Made by a program: the position numbers and the translations under genes. From Pseudomonas schmalbachii (GTDB lineage: Bacteria > Pseudomonadota > Gammaproteobacteria > Pseudomonadales > Pseudomonadaceae): 64,000 nucleotides of DNA. The notes under the pieces are model-generated. The model was not told where the DNA came from. It searched no databases and was given only the letters and a program-made list of their open reading frames with translations. The stretch covers positions 1-64,000 of the forward strand of contig NZ_JAELYA010000012.1 in assembly GCF_017589465.1 (NCBI RefSeq). The letters are read 5' to 3'. Of the stretch, positions 1 through 8,785 are shown piece by piece (position 1 is the first letter of the stretch; each line of letters starts with the position of its first letter).

Positions 1-77
1 CCGAACTCAGCAGTGAAACGACGCATCGCCGATGGTAGTGTGGGGTCTCCCCATGTGAGAGTAGGTCATCGTCAAGC
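1..77 (+). rRNA. rrf: 5S ribosomal RNA, 3' part
   Basis: The window opens inside a 5S rRNA. The run from the first base to GTCAAGC at 71-77 matches my memory of the 3' two thirds of pseudomonad 5S rRNA, including the helix around GTGTGGGGTCTCCCCATG and the closing strand that pairs with the missing 5' end. The rest of the rRNA operon lies upstream of the window. A strong terminator follows at 91. Confidence 0.93.
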
Positions 78-90
78 ACCTATCCCGAAA

Positions 91-118
91 CCCCTGGTCA
101 GCAATGACCGGGGGTTTT
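91..118 (+). terminator. rRNA operon terminator
   Basis: Ten-base-pair stem (91-100 with 105-114, one G-U pair, loop GCAA) followed by TTTT and a T-rich tail, 13 bases after the 5S end. It is the intrinsic terminator of the rRNA operon. Confidence 0.9.
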
Positions 119-265
119 GCTTTTGCGTGCGGAAAAAGCCAATTTGGTGGAACTGCCCGTGGTGCAAGAGCATCAAAGCGAGTGGCGATGCTACGTACCC
201 TTACAGCGCAGGCGCAGATTCCACGCTAGAATGCGCCCAGTTTTTTCCTTGTTCCGGAGCCTTCC

Positions 266-1279
266 ATGTCCCGTGTTACCCTGAGCCGCTACCTGATCGA
301 GCAGACCCGCAGCCACAACACCCCGGCCGACCTGCGCTTCCTCGTCGAGGTAGTAGCGCGCGCCTGCAAGGAAATCAGCCATGCGGTGTCCAAGGGCGCG
401 CTCGGCGGTGTGCTTGGCAGCATGGACACCGAGAACGTGCAGGGTGAGGTGCAGAAGAAGCTGGACGTGATGTCCAACGAGATCCTTCTGGAAGCCAACG
501 AATGGGCCGGCAACCTGGCTGGCATGGCCTCCGAGGAAATGGATCATCCCTACCAGATTCCCGGCCGCTATCCGAAAGGCGCCTACCTGCTGGTATTCGA
601 TCCGCTGGACGGTTCCAGCAACATCGACGTCAACGTCTCGGTCGGGACCATCTTCTCGGTGCTGCGCTGCCCGCAGGAGTACCTGAGCCAGAACGACAGC
701 CTGCATGAGAAAGCCTTCCTTCAGCCGGGCACTACCCAGGTCGCCGCTGGCTATGCCATCTACGGCCCGCAGACCATGCTGATGCTGACTCTCGGCAACG
801 GCGTCAAGGGTTTCACCCTGGATCGTGAACTGGGCAGCTTCGTGCTCACCCACGAGAACGTCACCGTGCCGGAAAGCACCGCAGAGTTCGCCATCAACAT
901 GTCCAACCAGCGTCACTGGGAAGAGCCGGTGAAGCGCTATGTCAGCGAACTGCTGGCCGGCAAGGAAGGCCCGCTGGGCAAGAACTACAACATGCGCTGG
1001 ATCGCCTCGATGGTGGCCGACGTGCATCGTATCCTCACTCGCGGCGGTGTCTTCATGTACCCGCGCGATGCCCGTGAGCCGGAGAAGCCCGGCAAGCTGC
1101 GCCTGATGTACGAGGCCAACCCGATGTCCTTCATCATCGAGCAGGCCGGCGGCGCCGCCACCAACGGTCATCAGCGCATCCTCGACATCCAGCCGGAGAA
1201 CCTGCACCAGCGCGTGGCCGTGTTCCTCGGTTCCAAGGAAGAAGTCGAGCGCGCCACTGCCTACCATCGCGAGGCCTGA
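266..1279 (+). CDS. fbp: Class I fructose-1,6-bisphosphatase
   Basis: Hydrolyses fructose-1,6-bisphosphate to fructose-6-phosphate, the committed step of gluconeogenesis; it is essential for pseudomonads growing on organic acids because their sugar metabolism is largely Entner-Doudoroff. The 337-residue protein has the class I metal and phosphate motif [12 protein letters not shown] near residue 113 and the C-terminal substrate loop [20 protein letters not shown]. Length equals that of other pseudomonad Fbp proteins. The ATG at 266 is the only sensible start, ahead of the conserved [10 protein letters not shown]. The stop shares an A with the ATG of the next gene, so the two are probably co-transcribed. 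Confidence 0.96.
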   Translation: MSRVTLSRYLIEQTRSHNTPADLRFLVEVVARACKEISHAVSKGALGGVLGSMDTENVQGEVQKKLDVMSNEILLEANEWAGNLAGMASEEMDHPYQIPGRYPKGAYLLVFDPLDGSSNIDVNVSVGTIFSVLRCPQEYLSQNDSLHEKAFLQPGTTQVAAGYAIYGPQTMLMLTLGNGVKGFTLDRELGSFVLTHENVTVPESTAEFAINMSNQRHWEEPVKRYVSELLAGKEGPLGKNYNMRWIASMVADVHRILTRGGVFMYPRDAREPEKPGKLRLMYEANPMSFIIEQAGGAATNGHQRILDIQPENLHQRVAVFLGSKEEVERATAYHREA

Positions 1280-1887
1280 TGAGCGAAGCGACGCCCTGGC
1301 AGCCACTGCTGGACTGGTGGTTCGGCGATGAGCTCGGTGCGACCGAGGTAGCCGCGCAACGCGGCCGCCTCTGGTTTGGCAAGAATGCCTGCCAGGATGT
1401 CGATGCCGACAACCGTTTCGGCGCTCTGGTACGCCAGGCGCTGGATGGTGGTCTGGATGAGTGGAGCCAGTCGGCTGATGGCTGGCTCGCGCTGATCCTG
1501 CTGCTCGACCAGTTGCCGCGCATGATCTTCCGCGACACGCCACGCGCCTATGCCGGTGATGCTCGCGCGCAGCTACTGGTTCGCCGTGGATTGGCCGAGG
1601 GACTGGACCGAAAGCTGCGGCGAATCGAGCGGGTGTTCGTCTCTCTCGTCCTGGAACATGCCGAAGATATCCACAGCCAGGCACTCAGCGTGAAGTTGCA
1701 CCAGGAGCTGTGCGACGAGGCTCCAGAGGATGAGCGGGCGCTGTTCGACGACTATCTGGACTGGGCGCAGCGGCACCAACGGGTGATCGAACGCTTTGGC
1801 CGTTTCCCCCATCGCAACGCGATTCTCCAGCGCGCATCGACCGAAGCGGAACTGCGTTTCCTCACGGAACCCGGCTCGCGTTTCTGA
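1279..1887 (+). CDS. DUF924 family protein
   Basis: A 202-residue soluble protein of the DUF924 family (helical, TPR-like fold, biochemical role unknown). The family signature is visible as LLDWWFGDEL near the N-terminus, then LILLLDQLPRMIFRDTPRAYAGDARA around residues 75-100 and a C-terminal RFGRFPHRNAILQRAST. It starts on the ATG overlapping the fbp stop by one base, which implies translational coupling with fbp. Nothing else in the sequence points to a function. Confidence 0.85.
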   Translation: MSEATPWQPLLDWWFGDELGATEVAAQRGRLWFGKNACQDVDADNRFGALVRQALDGGLDEWSQSADGWLALILLLDQLPRMIFRDTPRAYAGDARAQLLVRRGLAEGLDRKLRRIERVFVSLVLEHAEDIHSQALSVKLHQELCDEAPEDERALFDDYLDWAQRHQRVIERFGRFPHRNAILQRASTEAELRFLTEPGSRF

Positions 1888-1953
1888 CTCCAAGGCTGCA
1901 TTCTTCTGCCTGGTGCCAATATGGCATGGGCTGCCCCGCACAAGGAGTTTCCA

Positions 1954-2208
1954 ATGTCTTTCCGTCGTATCGCACTGGTTGCGCTGTGTATTGTCCTGGC
2001 CGCCTGCAGCAAGGTGAACCAGGAGAACTTCTCCAAGCTGAAGACCGGCATGCTCAAGAGCGAAGTGGAAGACCTGCTCGGCAAGCCGGCTGAGTGCTCC
2101 GGTGCGCTCGGCTTTTCCAGCTGTACCTGGGGTGACGACAAGGTATTCATCAGCGTGCAGTACGCCGGGGACAAGGTGCTGCTGTTCTCCGGCCAGGGGC
2201 TGAAGTAA
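1954..2208 (+). CDS. Small BamE/SmpA-like lipoprotein
   Basis: 84 residues. The start at 1954 is chosen over an upstream in-frame ATG at 1921 because AAGGAG lies at 1942-1947 and because it places a lipoprotein signal (basic MSFRR, hydrophobic core, lipobox LAAC) at the N-terminus. The mature part reads KLKTGMLKSEVEDLLGKPAEC, the helical motif typical of BamE/SmpA-like small lipoproteins that follow an acylated Cys. The +2 residue after Cys is Ser-Lys rather than Asp, so outer-membrane sorting is expected. Function unknown. It ends just before a bidirectional hairpin shared with hutF. Confidence 0.8.
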   Translation: MSFRRIALVALCIVLAACSKVNQENFSKLKTGMLKSEVEDLLGKPAECSGALGFSSCTWGDDKVFISVQYAGDKVLLFSGQGLK

Positions 2209-2221
2209 GAAGTGGATGCCT

Positions 2222-2265
2222 GAATGCAGCGAGGCCCAACATCATCGTTGGGCCTCGCTGCATTC
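2222..2265. terminator. Bidirectional terminator between convergent genes
   Basis: Perfect 19-bp inverted repeat (2222-2240 with 2247-2265, 6-base loop) between the convergent lipoprotein and hutF stops. It lacks a long T-run on either side, so it may also be a degenerate member of the GCCCAAC-containing palindromes found elsewhere in the window. Confidence 0.6.
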
Positions 2266-2273
2266 GGACCTGA

Positions 2274-3638
2274 TCAGTTCAGCAATTGCCGCAGCACTCC
2301 GGCGAACTCCGCCGCGCTGCGTTCCTCCAGGTCATGGCGACCGTCGCGGACCTGCCACTTCCCGCCCACCATCACATCCCGTACCTGACGATCACCGCCA
2401 GCGAACAGCCAGCGGTTGAGAGTCGCATCGCCCTCGGCGGTTGCCAGGTAGGGATCGCGGCCATCGAGCACCAGCAGGTCGGCACGCTTGCCGACTTCCA
2501 GCGCTCCGGTCGGCTGGCCGAGCGCCTGGGCGCCGCCAATCAGCGCGGAGTCATACAAGGTGCGGCCAACCATTGGCTGATCGCTGCCATACAGCCGATT
2601 GCGCCGCTGGTCTCGCAGCCGCTGGCCGTATTCCAGCCAGCGCAGTTCCTCGACCACGCTGAGAGATACGTGACTGTCCGAGCCGATGCCGAAGCGTCCG
2701 CCCTGGGCCAGGTAGTCCACCGCGGGGAAGATACCGTCGCCGAGGTTGGCTTCGGTGGTCAGGCAGAGTCCGGCCACCGCCCTGCTTCGAGCCATCGCCG
2801 TCACTTCGTCCGCTTCGGCATGGGTGGCGTGGACCAGGCACCAGCGCGAGTCCACCTCCACGTTTTCGTACAGCCATTGCAGCGGACGGCGGCCGCTCCA
2901 GGCCAGGCAGTCGTCGACTTCCTTCTGTTGCTCGGCGATATGGATGTGGACCGGGCAGTCGCTGCGGTCGCTGACCAGCACCTCGGCGATCTGCTGCGGA
3001 GTGACCGCGCGCAGCGAGTGGAAGCACAGACCCACGTCCTGCAACGGCTGGCCGGAGAACTGCGCGCGCAGACGTTCGATCAGCGCGAGGTAGGCATCGG
3101 TGCCGTTGATGAAGCGGCGCTGTCCTTCGTTCGGCGCCTGTCCGCCAAAGCCGGAGTGGGAATACAGCACCGGCAGCAGGGTCAGGCCGATTCCGCTGTC
3201 GGCGGCAGCCTGGCTGATACGCAGGGACAGCTCGGCCGGGTCGGCATAGGGCTTGCCGTCGCGATCATGGTGCACGTAGTGGAATTCGGCGACGCCGGTG
3301 TAGCCGGCCTTGAGCATCTCGATGTAGAGCTGGCGGGCGATGATGCCGACCTGCTCCGGATCGAGCCGGCCGACCAGGCGGTACATCAGCTCGCGCCAGG
3401 TCCAGAAGCTGTCGTTGGGATTGCCGGCGACTTCGGCCAGGCCAGCCATCGCACGCTGGAACGCATGCGAGTGGAGGTTGGGCATGCCCGGCAGCACCGG
3501 ACCGGACAGGCGTTCGGCACCTTCCGCGGAGCCATCGATCTCTACTGAGCTCAGCAGGCCTTCGGGAGAAACCTCGAAACGAACATTCCGCTCCCAGCCC
3601 GTGGGGAGGAGGGCGCGTTCGGCGTAATAGGCGGGCAT
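2274..3638 (-). CDS. hutF: Formimidoylglutamate deiminase
   Basis: Converts N-formimino-L-glutamate to N-formyl-L-glutamate and ammonia in the five-step histidine pathway; HutG then removes formate. The 454-residue protein is an amidohydrolase-superfamily metalloenzyme with the HxH metal motif at residues 56-58 (LHSHAFQR), a HxHxAEQ segment (VHIHIAEQQ) in the middle and a late GSDSHVS aspartate motif. Its length matches pseudomonad HutF. It is transcribed divergently from hutC, and a HutC-type operator lies between them. Having both HutF and HutG and no HutE-type enzyme in the window places the organism in the five-step branch. Confidence 0.95.
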   Translation of the reverse strand: MPAYYAERALLPTGWERNVRFEVSPEGLLSSVEIDGSAEGAERLSGPVLPGMPNLHSHAFQRAMAGLAEVAGNPNDSFWTWRELMYRLVGRLDPEQVGIIARQLYIEMLKAGYTGVAEFHYVHHDRDGKPYADPAELSLRISQAAADSGIGLTLLPVLYSHSGFGGQAPNEGQRRFINGTDAYLALIERLRAQFSGQPLQDVGLCFHSLRAVTPQQIAEVLVSDRSDCPVHIHIAEQQKEVDDCLAWSGRRPLQWLYENVEVDSRWCLVHATHAEADEVTAMARSRAVAGLCLTTEANLGDGIFPAVDYLAQGGRFGIGSDSHVSLSVVEELRWLEYGQRLRDQRRNRLYGSDQPMVGRTLYDSALIGGAQALGQPTGALEVGKRADLLVLDGRDPYLATAEGDATLNRWLFAGGDRQVRDVMVGGKWQVRDGRHDLEERSAAEFAGVLRQLLN

Positions 3639-3668
3639 AATCTATGCTCCTGCACGCATGGACTTATT

Positions 3669-3678
3669 TGTATATACA
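3669..3678. promoter_or_regulatory. Probable HutC operator at hutF/hutC
   Basis: TGTATATACA, a perfect palindrome with the TGTA-N2-TACA form of known Pseudomonas HutC sites, sits in the 103-bp divergent gap between hutF and hutC. Further TATACA copies follow immediately. It should let HutC repress hutF and its own gene, with urocanate as inducer (established for this family). Position and sequence are seen directly; binding is inferred. Confidence 0.75.
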
Positions 3679-3741
3679 TATACAGATGTTCATGGGGTGC
3701 GTAAACTGCTGTTCAGCGCCATCTCGCCAAGGAGCGCCCAG

Positions 3742-4494
3742 ATGCCGAAACCTCAGTCCACGCCAACGCCGCTGGCGGCGCAGCTCGGGGAAATGCCTGC
3801 GCCGCTCTATGCGCGGGTCAAGCAGATGATCACCCAGCAGATCGCCAGCGGCGCCTGGCCACCGCATTACCGCGTGCCGTCGGAGAGCGAACTGGTCAGC
3901 GAACTGGGTTTCAGCCGCATGACCATCAACCGCGCGCTGCGGGAGCTGACTGCCGATGGCCTGCTGGTGCGCATGCAGGGCGTCGGCACCTTCGTCGCCG
4001 AGCCCAAGGGCCAGTCGGCGCTGTTCGAAGTGCACAACATCGCCGACGAGATCGCCAGTCGTGGTCATGTCCATCGCTCCGAGGTGATCGTCCTCGACGA
4101 GGTCAAGGCCACGCCTGAGCGCGCCATGGCCATGGATCTGCGCGAAGGCCAGCGGCTGTTCCACTCGCAGGTCGTGCATTTCGAGAACGAAGTGCCGGTG
4201 CAGATCGAGGAACGCTACGTGAATCCCCAGGTGGCGCCGGACTACCTGAAGCAGGACTTCACCCGGATCACGCCGAATGCCTACCTCACCGCCCTTGCGC
4301 CGATGACCGAGGGCGAGCATGTGGTCGAGGCGGTGCTTGGCTCTGCCAGCGAATGCAAGTTGCTGAAGATCGAGCGCGGCGAACCCTGCCTGCTGATCCG
4401 CCGGCGCACCTGGGCCGGTCGCGTGGTGGTGGCGAGTACCCGGCTGCTCTACCCGGGCTCGCGTTACCGACTGGAGGGAAAATTCCACTCATGA
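3742..4494 (+). CDS. hutC: Histidine utilisation repressor HutC (GntR family)
   Basis: 250-residue GntR/HutC-type repressor. The N-terminal winged helix (about residues 18-85: PLYARVKQMITQQI, then PSESELVSELGFSRMTINRALREL) is followed by a UTRA effector domain (about 100-240), which in HutC binds urocanate. The start at 3742 is preferred to an in-frame upstream ATG because of AAGGAG at 3729-3734 and agreement with known HutC length. The stop overlaps the hutD start (ATGA). Three candidate operators in this window (3669, 6724, 7029) define its likely local regulon. Confidence 0.95.
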   Translation: MPKPQSTPTPLAAQLGEMPAPLYARVKQMITQQIASGAWPPHYRVPSESELVSELGFSRMTINRALRELTADGLLVRMQGVGTFVAEPKGQSALFEVHNIADEIASRGHVHRSEVIVLDEVKATPERAMAMDLREGQRLFHSQVVHFENEVPVQIEERYVNPQVAPDYLKQDFTRITPNAYLTALAPMTEGEHVVEAVLGSASECKLLKIERGEPCLLIRRRTWAGRVVVASTRLLYPGSRYRLEGKFHS

Positions 4495-5075
4495 TTCGTT
4501 TGCTCCGCGCCGCGGACTACCCGCGCATGCCCTGGAAGAACGGGGCCGGCACCACCCTGGAAATCACCCGTGACGCCGGCGACGGGCTGGACGGCTTCGG
4601 CTGGCGGCTGTCGATCGCCGATGTCGGCGAGTCCGGCGGATTTTCCGCGTTCAACGGCTACCAGCGGATCATCACCGTGCTGGAAGGCGAAGGTATGAGC
4701 CTGACGGTCGATGGCGTGGAGTCGCGGCCGCTGCATGCGCTCGATCCGTTCGCCTTTTCCGGCGATAGAGCCGTGCAGTGCCGGTTGCTGGGTGGCGCGA
4801 TCCGCGATTTCAACCTGATCTATGCGCCGAAGCGCTACAGCGCGCGCCTGCAATGGCTGCGTGTCGACGGCACGCAACGGTTGTTTTCCTCGGCGCCGAC
4901 CGTGCTGCTGTTCAGTGCAGGGAATGGCCTGGCGGTGCGGCTGGATGGTCAGGAATGTGGCGCCCTTGAGCGTCACGATTGCCTGCAGGTCGAGCGTGGG
5001 GATGGGTTGGCGGAGCTGGTTCTGAGCTCCATACAGCCATCCGATTGCTGCCTTATCGAATTGACACCTACGTAG
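4491..5075 (+). CDS. hutD: HutD family cupin
   Basis: 194-residue bicupin of the HutD family. Pseudomonad HutD is required for full fitness on histidine and is thought to bind formylglutamate or a similar intermediate as a governor of the pathway, though no enzymatic activity is established. The N-terminus LLRAADYPRMPWKNGAGTTLEI is the family signature, and GWRLSIADVGESGGFSAFNGYQR is the first cupin strand set. The ATG at 4491 overlaps the hutC stop by 4 bases, so the two genes form a coupled pair. A REP doublet follows. Confidence 0.92.
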   Translation: MIRLLRAADYPRMPWKNGAGTTLEITRDAGDGLDGFGWRLSIADVGESGGFSAFNGYQRIITVLEGEGMSLTVDGVESRPLHALDPFAFSGDRAVQCRLLGGAIRDFNLIYAPKRYSARLQWLRVDGTQRLFSSAPTVLLFSAGNGLAVRLDGQECGALERHDCLQVERGDGLAELVLSSIQPSDCCLIELTPT

Positions 5076-5151
5076 GTTGGCGCTGAGCTTGCGAAGCCCA
5101 ACATCACCATAGCCGGATGTTGGGCTTCACTTCGTTCAGCGCCAACCTACG
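5071..5151. repeat. REP doublet, GTAGGTTGGCGC family
   Basis: Two inverted copies of a palindromic unit headed by GTAGGTTGGCGCTGAG and carrying inner GAAGCCCAAC/GTTGGGCTTC, spanning the gap between convergent hutD and hutH. The same unit recurs at 14649, 24018 and 40581. It fits the GTRG-headed REP class mobilised by RAYT (REP-associated tyrosine) transposases; no such transposase is in the window. Confidence 0.85.
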
Positions 5152-5156
5152 TGAGC

Positions 5157-6686
5157 TCAGGCATGCAGCCGGGAGTACGGCACCCAGCGCTCGAACGTCC
5201 CTTCCTCCACCCACGCCCGCGCCGCAGCGATATCCGGGGCGAAGTAGCGATCCTGCTCGTAGTGCGGGACCTGGCTGCGAATCAGCGCGATCACATCATT
5301 CAACTGCGGCGAACTCTGTAGCGGCCGATGGAATTCCACGCCCTGCGCAGCCGCCAGCAATTCGATGGCGACCACTGCCGAGCTGTTGCCGGCCATGTCC
5401 AGCAGGCGGCGGGCAGCGAAGGTGGCCATCGATACGTGGTCTTCCTGGTTGGCCGAGGTCGGCAGGCTGTCCACCGAGGCCGGATGGGCCAGGGTCTTGT
5501 TCTCCGAGGCCAGCGCCGCCGAGGTGACCTGGGCGATCATGAAGCCGGAGTTCAGGCCGCCTTCCTTGACCAGGAACGCCGGCAGGCCGGACAGCGCCGG
5601 ATCGACCAACTGCGCAATGCGTCGCTCCGATAGCGCGCCAACTTCCGCGATTACAAGCGCCAGCACATCCGCCGCCATCGCCACCGGCTCGGCGTGGAAG
5701 TTGCCGCCGGACAGCACGTCGCCGTCGGCGCTGAACACCAGCGGGTTGTCCGACACCGCGTTGGCCTCGCGCAGGAACACCCCGGCGGCGAAGCGCAGGT
5801 GGTCGAGGCAGGCGCCCATCACCTGCGGCTGGCAGCGAAGCGAGTACGGGTCCTGCACGCGCTTGCAGTCGATGTGCGACTTGTTGATCTCGCTGTCGTG
5901 CAACAGCTCGCGGTAAAGCGCGGCGACGTCGATCTGCCCCGGCTGGCCGCGCACCGCCTGGATGCGCGGGTCGAACGGAGCATAGGAGCCCTTCAGCGCT
6001 TCCACCGTCAGGCTGCCGGCCACCACGGCTGAGACGAACAGCTTCTCGGTGGCGAACAGCCCGCGCAGGGCGAGTGCGGTGGATACCTGGGTGCCGTTGA
6101 TCAGCGCCAGGCCTTCCTTCGGCCCTAGCGTCATCGGTTCGAGACCGGCAATGGCCAGGCCTTCGACGGCATCCATCACCCGCCCCTCGTGGCGCACCTC
6201 GCCGACGCCGATCAGCACGGCCGACATGTGTGCCAGTGGCGCCAGGTCGCCGGATGCTCCGACCGAACCCTGGGACGGAATGCACGGATAGACCCGCGCC
6301 TGATGGAGCTTGTGCAGCGCCTCGATAACCTCCCAGCGCACGCCGGAGAAGCCGCGCGCCAGCGAGGTCATTTTCAGCGCCAGGATCAGGCCGACGGTGG
6401 CATCGTCCAGCAGCGGACCGGTGCCGGTGCAGTGCGACAGCAGCAGGTTACGCTGCAAGGTGACCAGTTGGTCATCCGGAATCGAGGTGCGCGCCAGCAG
6501 GCCGAAGCCGGTGTTGATGCCATAGACGGTGCGCTGGCTGGCGATGATCTCGTTCACCGTGCGGGCACTGGCCTCGATCGCGGCGCGGCAGGCCGGGTCG
6601 AGCTGGATGTCGGCGGATCGCTGGTGGATGGCGCGAAGCTGGTCGAGAGTCAGTTGGCCGGGAGTGATGAGCAGGGAGTGGGTCAT
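5157..6686 (-). CDS. hutH: Histidine ammonia-lyase
   Basis: Deaminates L-histidine to trans-urocanate. 509 residues from the start at 6686 ([11 protein letters not shown]); an in-frame upstream ATG at 6722 adds a 12-residue leader not seen in the family. The Ala-Ser-Gly triad that self-cyclises to the MIO cofactor is at residues 144-146 ([11 protein letters not shown]), and YGINTGFG near 55 is the conserved active-site loop. Unlike the usual pseudomonad arrangement, where hutH lies downstream of hutU on the same strand, it is here alone on the minus strand, convergent with hutD and divergent from hutU, with its own HutC-like site. Histidine deamination is thus a separate transcription unit from urocanate breakdown. 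Confidence 0.97.
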   Translation of the reverse strand: MTHSLLITPGQLTLDQLRAIHQRSADIQLDPACRAAIEASARTVNEIIASQRTVYGINTGFGLLARTSIPDDQLVTLQRNLLLSHCTGTGPLLDDATVGLILALKMTSLARGFSGVRWEVIEALHKLHQARVYPCIPSQGSVGASGDLAPLAHMSAVLIGVGEVRHEGRVMDAVEGLAIAGLEPMTLGPKEGLALINGTQVSTALALRGLFATEKLFVSAVVAGSLTVEALKGSYAPFDPRIQAVRGQPGQIDVAALYRELLHDSEINKSHIDCKRVQDPYSLRCQPQVMGACLDHLRFAAGVFLREANAVSDNPLVFSADGDVLSGGNFHAEPVAMAADVLALVIAEVGALSERRIAQLVDPALSGLPAFLVKEGGLNSGFMIAQVTSAALASENKTLAHPASVDSLPTSANQEDHVSMATFAARRLLDMAGNSSAVVAIELLAAAQGVEFHRPLQSSPQLNDVIALIRSQVPHYEQDRYFAPDIAAARAWVEEGTFERWVPYSRLHA

Positions 6687-6723
6687 GGGTACATCCTGGA
6701 AAACGCAAATGGATAGATACATT

Positions 6724-6737
6724 CCTGTATAGACAGG
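6724..6737. promoter_or_regulatory. Candidate HutC operator upstream of hutH
   Basis: CCTGTATAGACAGG, an inverted repeat with two mismatching central bases, lies 38 bases upstream of the hutH start. It has the same layout as CTTGTATGTACAAG upstream of hutU, but the half site is TGTA/GACA rather than TGTA/TACA, so affinity may be lower. Confidence 0.55.
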
Positions 6738-7009
6738 ATAGGCAATATCCAGACCACTCGGTCACAGCACGGTCGCCGGCCGTTCCCCGGCGAGACCTGG
6801 CAACAGGTCGAGCGCTTCCTGCAAATGTGTTACCGCGTGCCCTGGAACAGTGCCGCGTGCTGCAAAAAGTGGCAGCCATGTCCGTTTTGGTAACACTAGC
6901 CTCACTTTCCCCTATCCCGTTCCGCCATTCGTCCGCACCGGCGAAAAGCTCCGGAAAACGCGCGCTTCCTTATATGCACAGGCGTTTTTTCAAGCCCATC
7001 GGCAAGGTT

Positions 7010-7042
7010 GGCCCTCATCATGCATATGCTTGTATGTACAAG
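7010..7042 (+). promoter_or_regulatory. Sigma-54-like promoter overlapped by HutC operator, hutU operon
   Basis: GG at 7010-7011 and GC at 7022-7023 are separated by exactly 10 bases (TTGGCC ... ATGCA), the spacing of -24/-12 sigma-54 promoters. The predicted start would fall near 7034, inside the inverted repeat CTTGTA-TG-TACAAG at 7029-7042, a strong HutC site. Sigma-54/NtrC- or CbrB-dependent transcription of hutU operons is known in other pseudomonads, which supports the reading. Repressor binding over the start site would give induction by urocanate and nitrogen or carbon limitation together. Confidence 0.65.
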
Positions 7043-7095
7043 TTAATACGTGTGCAGAAATTCCTCCCTGCCACCCCCAGTCAGGAGCCGCTTCC

Positions 7096-8775
7096 ATGAA
7101 CAACCCGAGCAACAAATTCCGTGACGTCGAGATCCGCGCCCCGCGTGGCACCCAGCTGAGCGCCAAGAGCTGGCTGACCGAAGCGCCGCTGCGCATGCTG
7201 ATGAACAACCTCGATCCGGAAGTGGCCGAGAACCCGAAGGAACTGGTGGTCTACGGCGGCATCGGCCGCGCCGCGCGCAACTGGGAGTGCTACGACAAGA
7301 TCGTCGCCACCCTCAAGGAACTGAACGACGACGAAACCCTGCTGGTGCAGTCCGGCAAGCCGGTCGGCGTGTTCAAGACCCACGCCAACGCACCGCGCGT
7401 GCTGATCGCCAACTCCAACCTGGTACCGCACTGGGCGACCTGGGAGCACTTCAACGAACTGGACGCCAAGGGCCTGGCCATGTACGGCCAGATGACCGCC
7501 GGCAGCTGGATCTACATCGGCAGCCAGGGCATCGTCCAGGGCACCTATGAAACCTTCGTCGAGGCGGGCCGCCAGCACTACGACGGCAACCTCGCCGGCC
7601 GCTGGGTACTGACCGCCGGCCTCGGCGGCATGGGCGGCGCCCAGCCGCTGGCCGCGACCCTGGCCGGTGCCTGCTCGCTGAACATCGAATGCCAGCAGAG
7701 CCGCATCGACTTCCGCCTGAAGACCCGCTACGTCGACGAGCAGGCCAAGGACCTGGATGACGCCCTGGCGCGCATCGCCAAATACACCGCCGAAGGCAAG
7801 GCGATCTCCATCGCCCTGCACGGCAACGCCGCGGAAATCCTGCCGGAACTGGTACGTCGCGGCGTGCGCCCGGACATGGTCACCGACCAGACCAGCGCCC
7901 ACGACCCGCTCAACGGCTACCTGCCGATCGGCTGGACCTGGGAACAGTATCGCGACCGCGCGCAGTCCGAGCCGGCCGCCGTGGTGAAGGCCGCCAAGCA
8001 GTCCATGGCCGTGCACGTGAAGGCCATGCTGGACTTCCAGAAGCAGGGCATCCCGACCTTCGACTACGGCAACAACATCCGCCAGATGGCCAAGGAAGAG
8101 GGTGTGGATAACGCCTTCGACTTCCCCGGCTTCGTCCCGGCCTACATCCGCCCGCTGTTCTGCCGTGGCATCGGCCCGTTCCGCTGGGCCGCGCTGTCCG
8201 GCGATGCCGAGGACATCTACAAGACCGACGCCAAGGTCAAGGAGCTGATCCCGGACGACGCCCACCTGCACCGCTGGCTGGACATGGCCCGCGAACGCAT
8301 CAGCTTCCAGGGCCTGCCGGCGCGTATCTGCTGGGTCGGCCTGGGCCAGCGCGCCAGGCTCGGCCTGGCGTTCAACGAGATGGTCCGCAGCGGCGAGCTG
8401 AAGGCACCGATCGTGATCGGCCGCGACCACCTCGACTCCGGCTCGGTTTCCAGCCCGAACCGCGAGACCGAAGCCATGCAGGACGGCTCCGACGCCGTGT
8501 CCGACTGGCCGCTGCTGAACGCCCTGCTGAACACCGCCAGCGGCGCGACCTGGGTTTCGCTGCACCACGGCGGCGGCGTGGGCATGGGCTTCTCCCAGCA
8601 CTCCGGGATGGTGATCGTCTGTGACGGCACCGACGAAGCCGCCGCGCGTATCGCCCGCGTACTGACCAACGACCCAGGCACCGGCGTGATGCGCCACGCC
8701 GACGCCGGCTACCAGATCGCCATCGATTGCGCGAAAGAGCAGGGCCTGAATCTGCCGATGGTCACCGGCAAGTGA
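7096..8775 (+). CDS. hutU: Urocanate hydratase (urocanase)
   Basis: Hydrates urocanate to 4-imidazolone-5-propionate using tightly bound NAD+. The 559-residue length from the ATG at 7096 (AGGAG at 7083-7087) is that of pseudomonad HutU. Family segments seen are [17 protein letters not shown] near residue 53, the NAD-binding [18 protein letters not shown] near 176 and the C-terminal [17 protein letters not shown]. It is the first gene of a six-gene operon with short spacers (CoA-transferase start 10 bases after its stop). Confidence 0.97.
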   Translation: MNNPSNKFRDVEIRAPRGTQLSAKSWLTEAPLRMLMNNLDPEVAENPKELVVYGGIGRAARNWECYDKIVATLKELNDDETLLVQSGKPVGVFKTHANAPRVLIANSNLVPHWATWEHFNELDAKGLAMYGQMTAGSWIYIGSQGIVQGTYETFVEAGRQHYDGNLAGRWVLTAGLGGMGGAQPLAATLAGACSLNIECQQSRIDFRLKTRYVDEQAKDLDDALARIAKYTAEGKAISIALHGNAAEILPELVRRGVRPDMVTDQTSAHDPLNGYLPIGWTWEQYRDRAQSEPAAVVKAAKQSMAVHVKAMLDFQKQGIPTFDYGNNIRQMAKEEGVDNAFDFPGFVPAYIRPLFCRGIGPFRWAALSGDAEDIYKTDAKVKELIPDDAHLHRWLDMARERISFQGLPARICWVGLGQRARLGLAFNEMVRSGELKAPIVIGRDHLDSGSVSSPNRETEAMQDGSDAVSDWPLLNALLNTASGATWVSLHHGGGVGMGFSQHSGMVIVCDGTDEAAARIARVLTNDPGTGVMRHADAGYQIAIDCAKEQGLNLPMVTGK

Positions 8776-8785
8776 GGGGGCAGGA

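Larger units (their letters stand above)
6687..7095. other. hutH-hutU divergent control region
   Basis: 409 bases with no convincing gene; an open frame runs through from 6850 into hutU but has no family match and no ribosome-binding site. It holds the hutH-side HutC-like palindrome (6724-6737), and near hutU a sigma-54-type GG-N10-GC element and the hutU HutC operator. Between about 6740 and 7000 I see no other recognisable site. Confidence 0.7.

Noticed and set aside
13-447. ORF starting inside the 5S rRNA and running into fbp
   Set aside because: Overlaps an RNA gene and the start of fbp; no protein family resemblance.
2286-3548. Plus-strand 420-codon frame over hutF
   Set aside because: Shadow of hutF, which carries the HxH and other metal motifs on the opposite strand.
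6850-7095. Upstream in-frame extension of hutU
   Set aside because: Contains the promoter and HutC operator. The ATG at 7096 has a good ribosome site and gives the standard 559-residue HutU.
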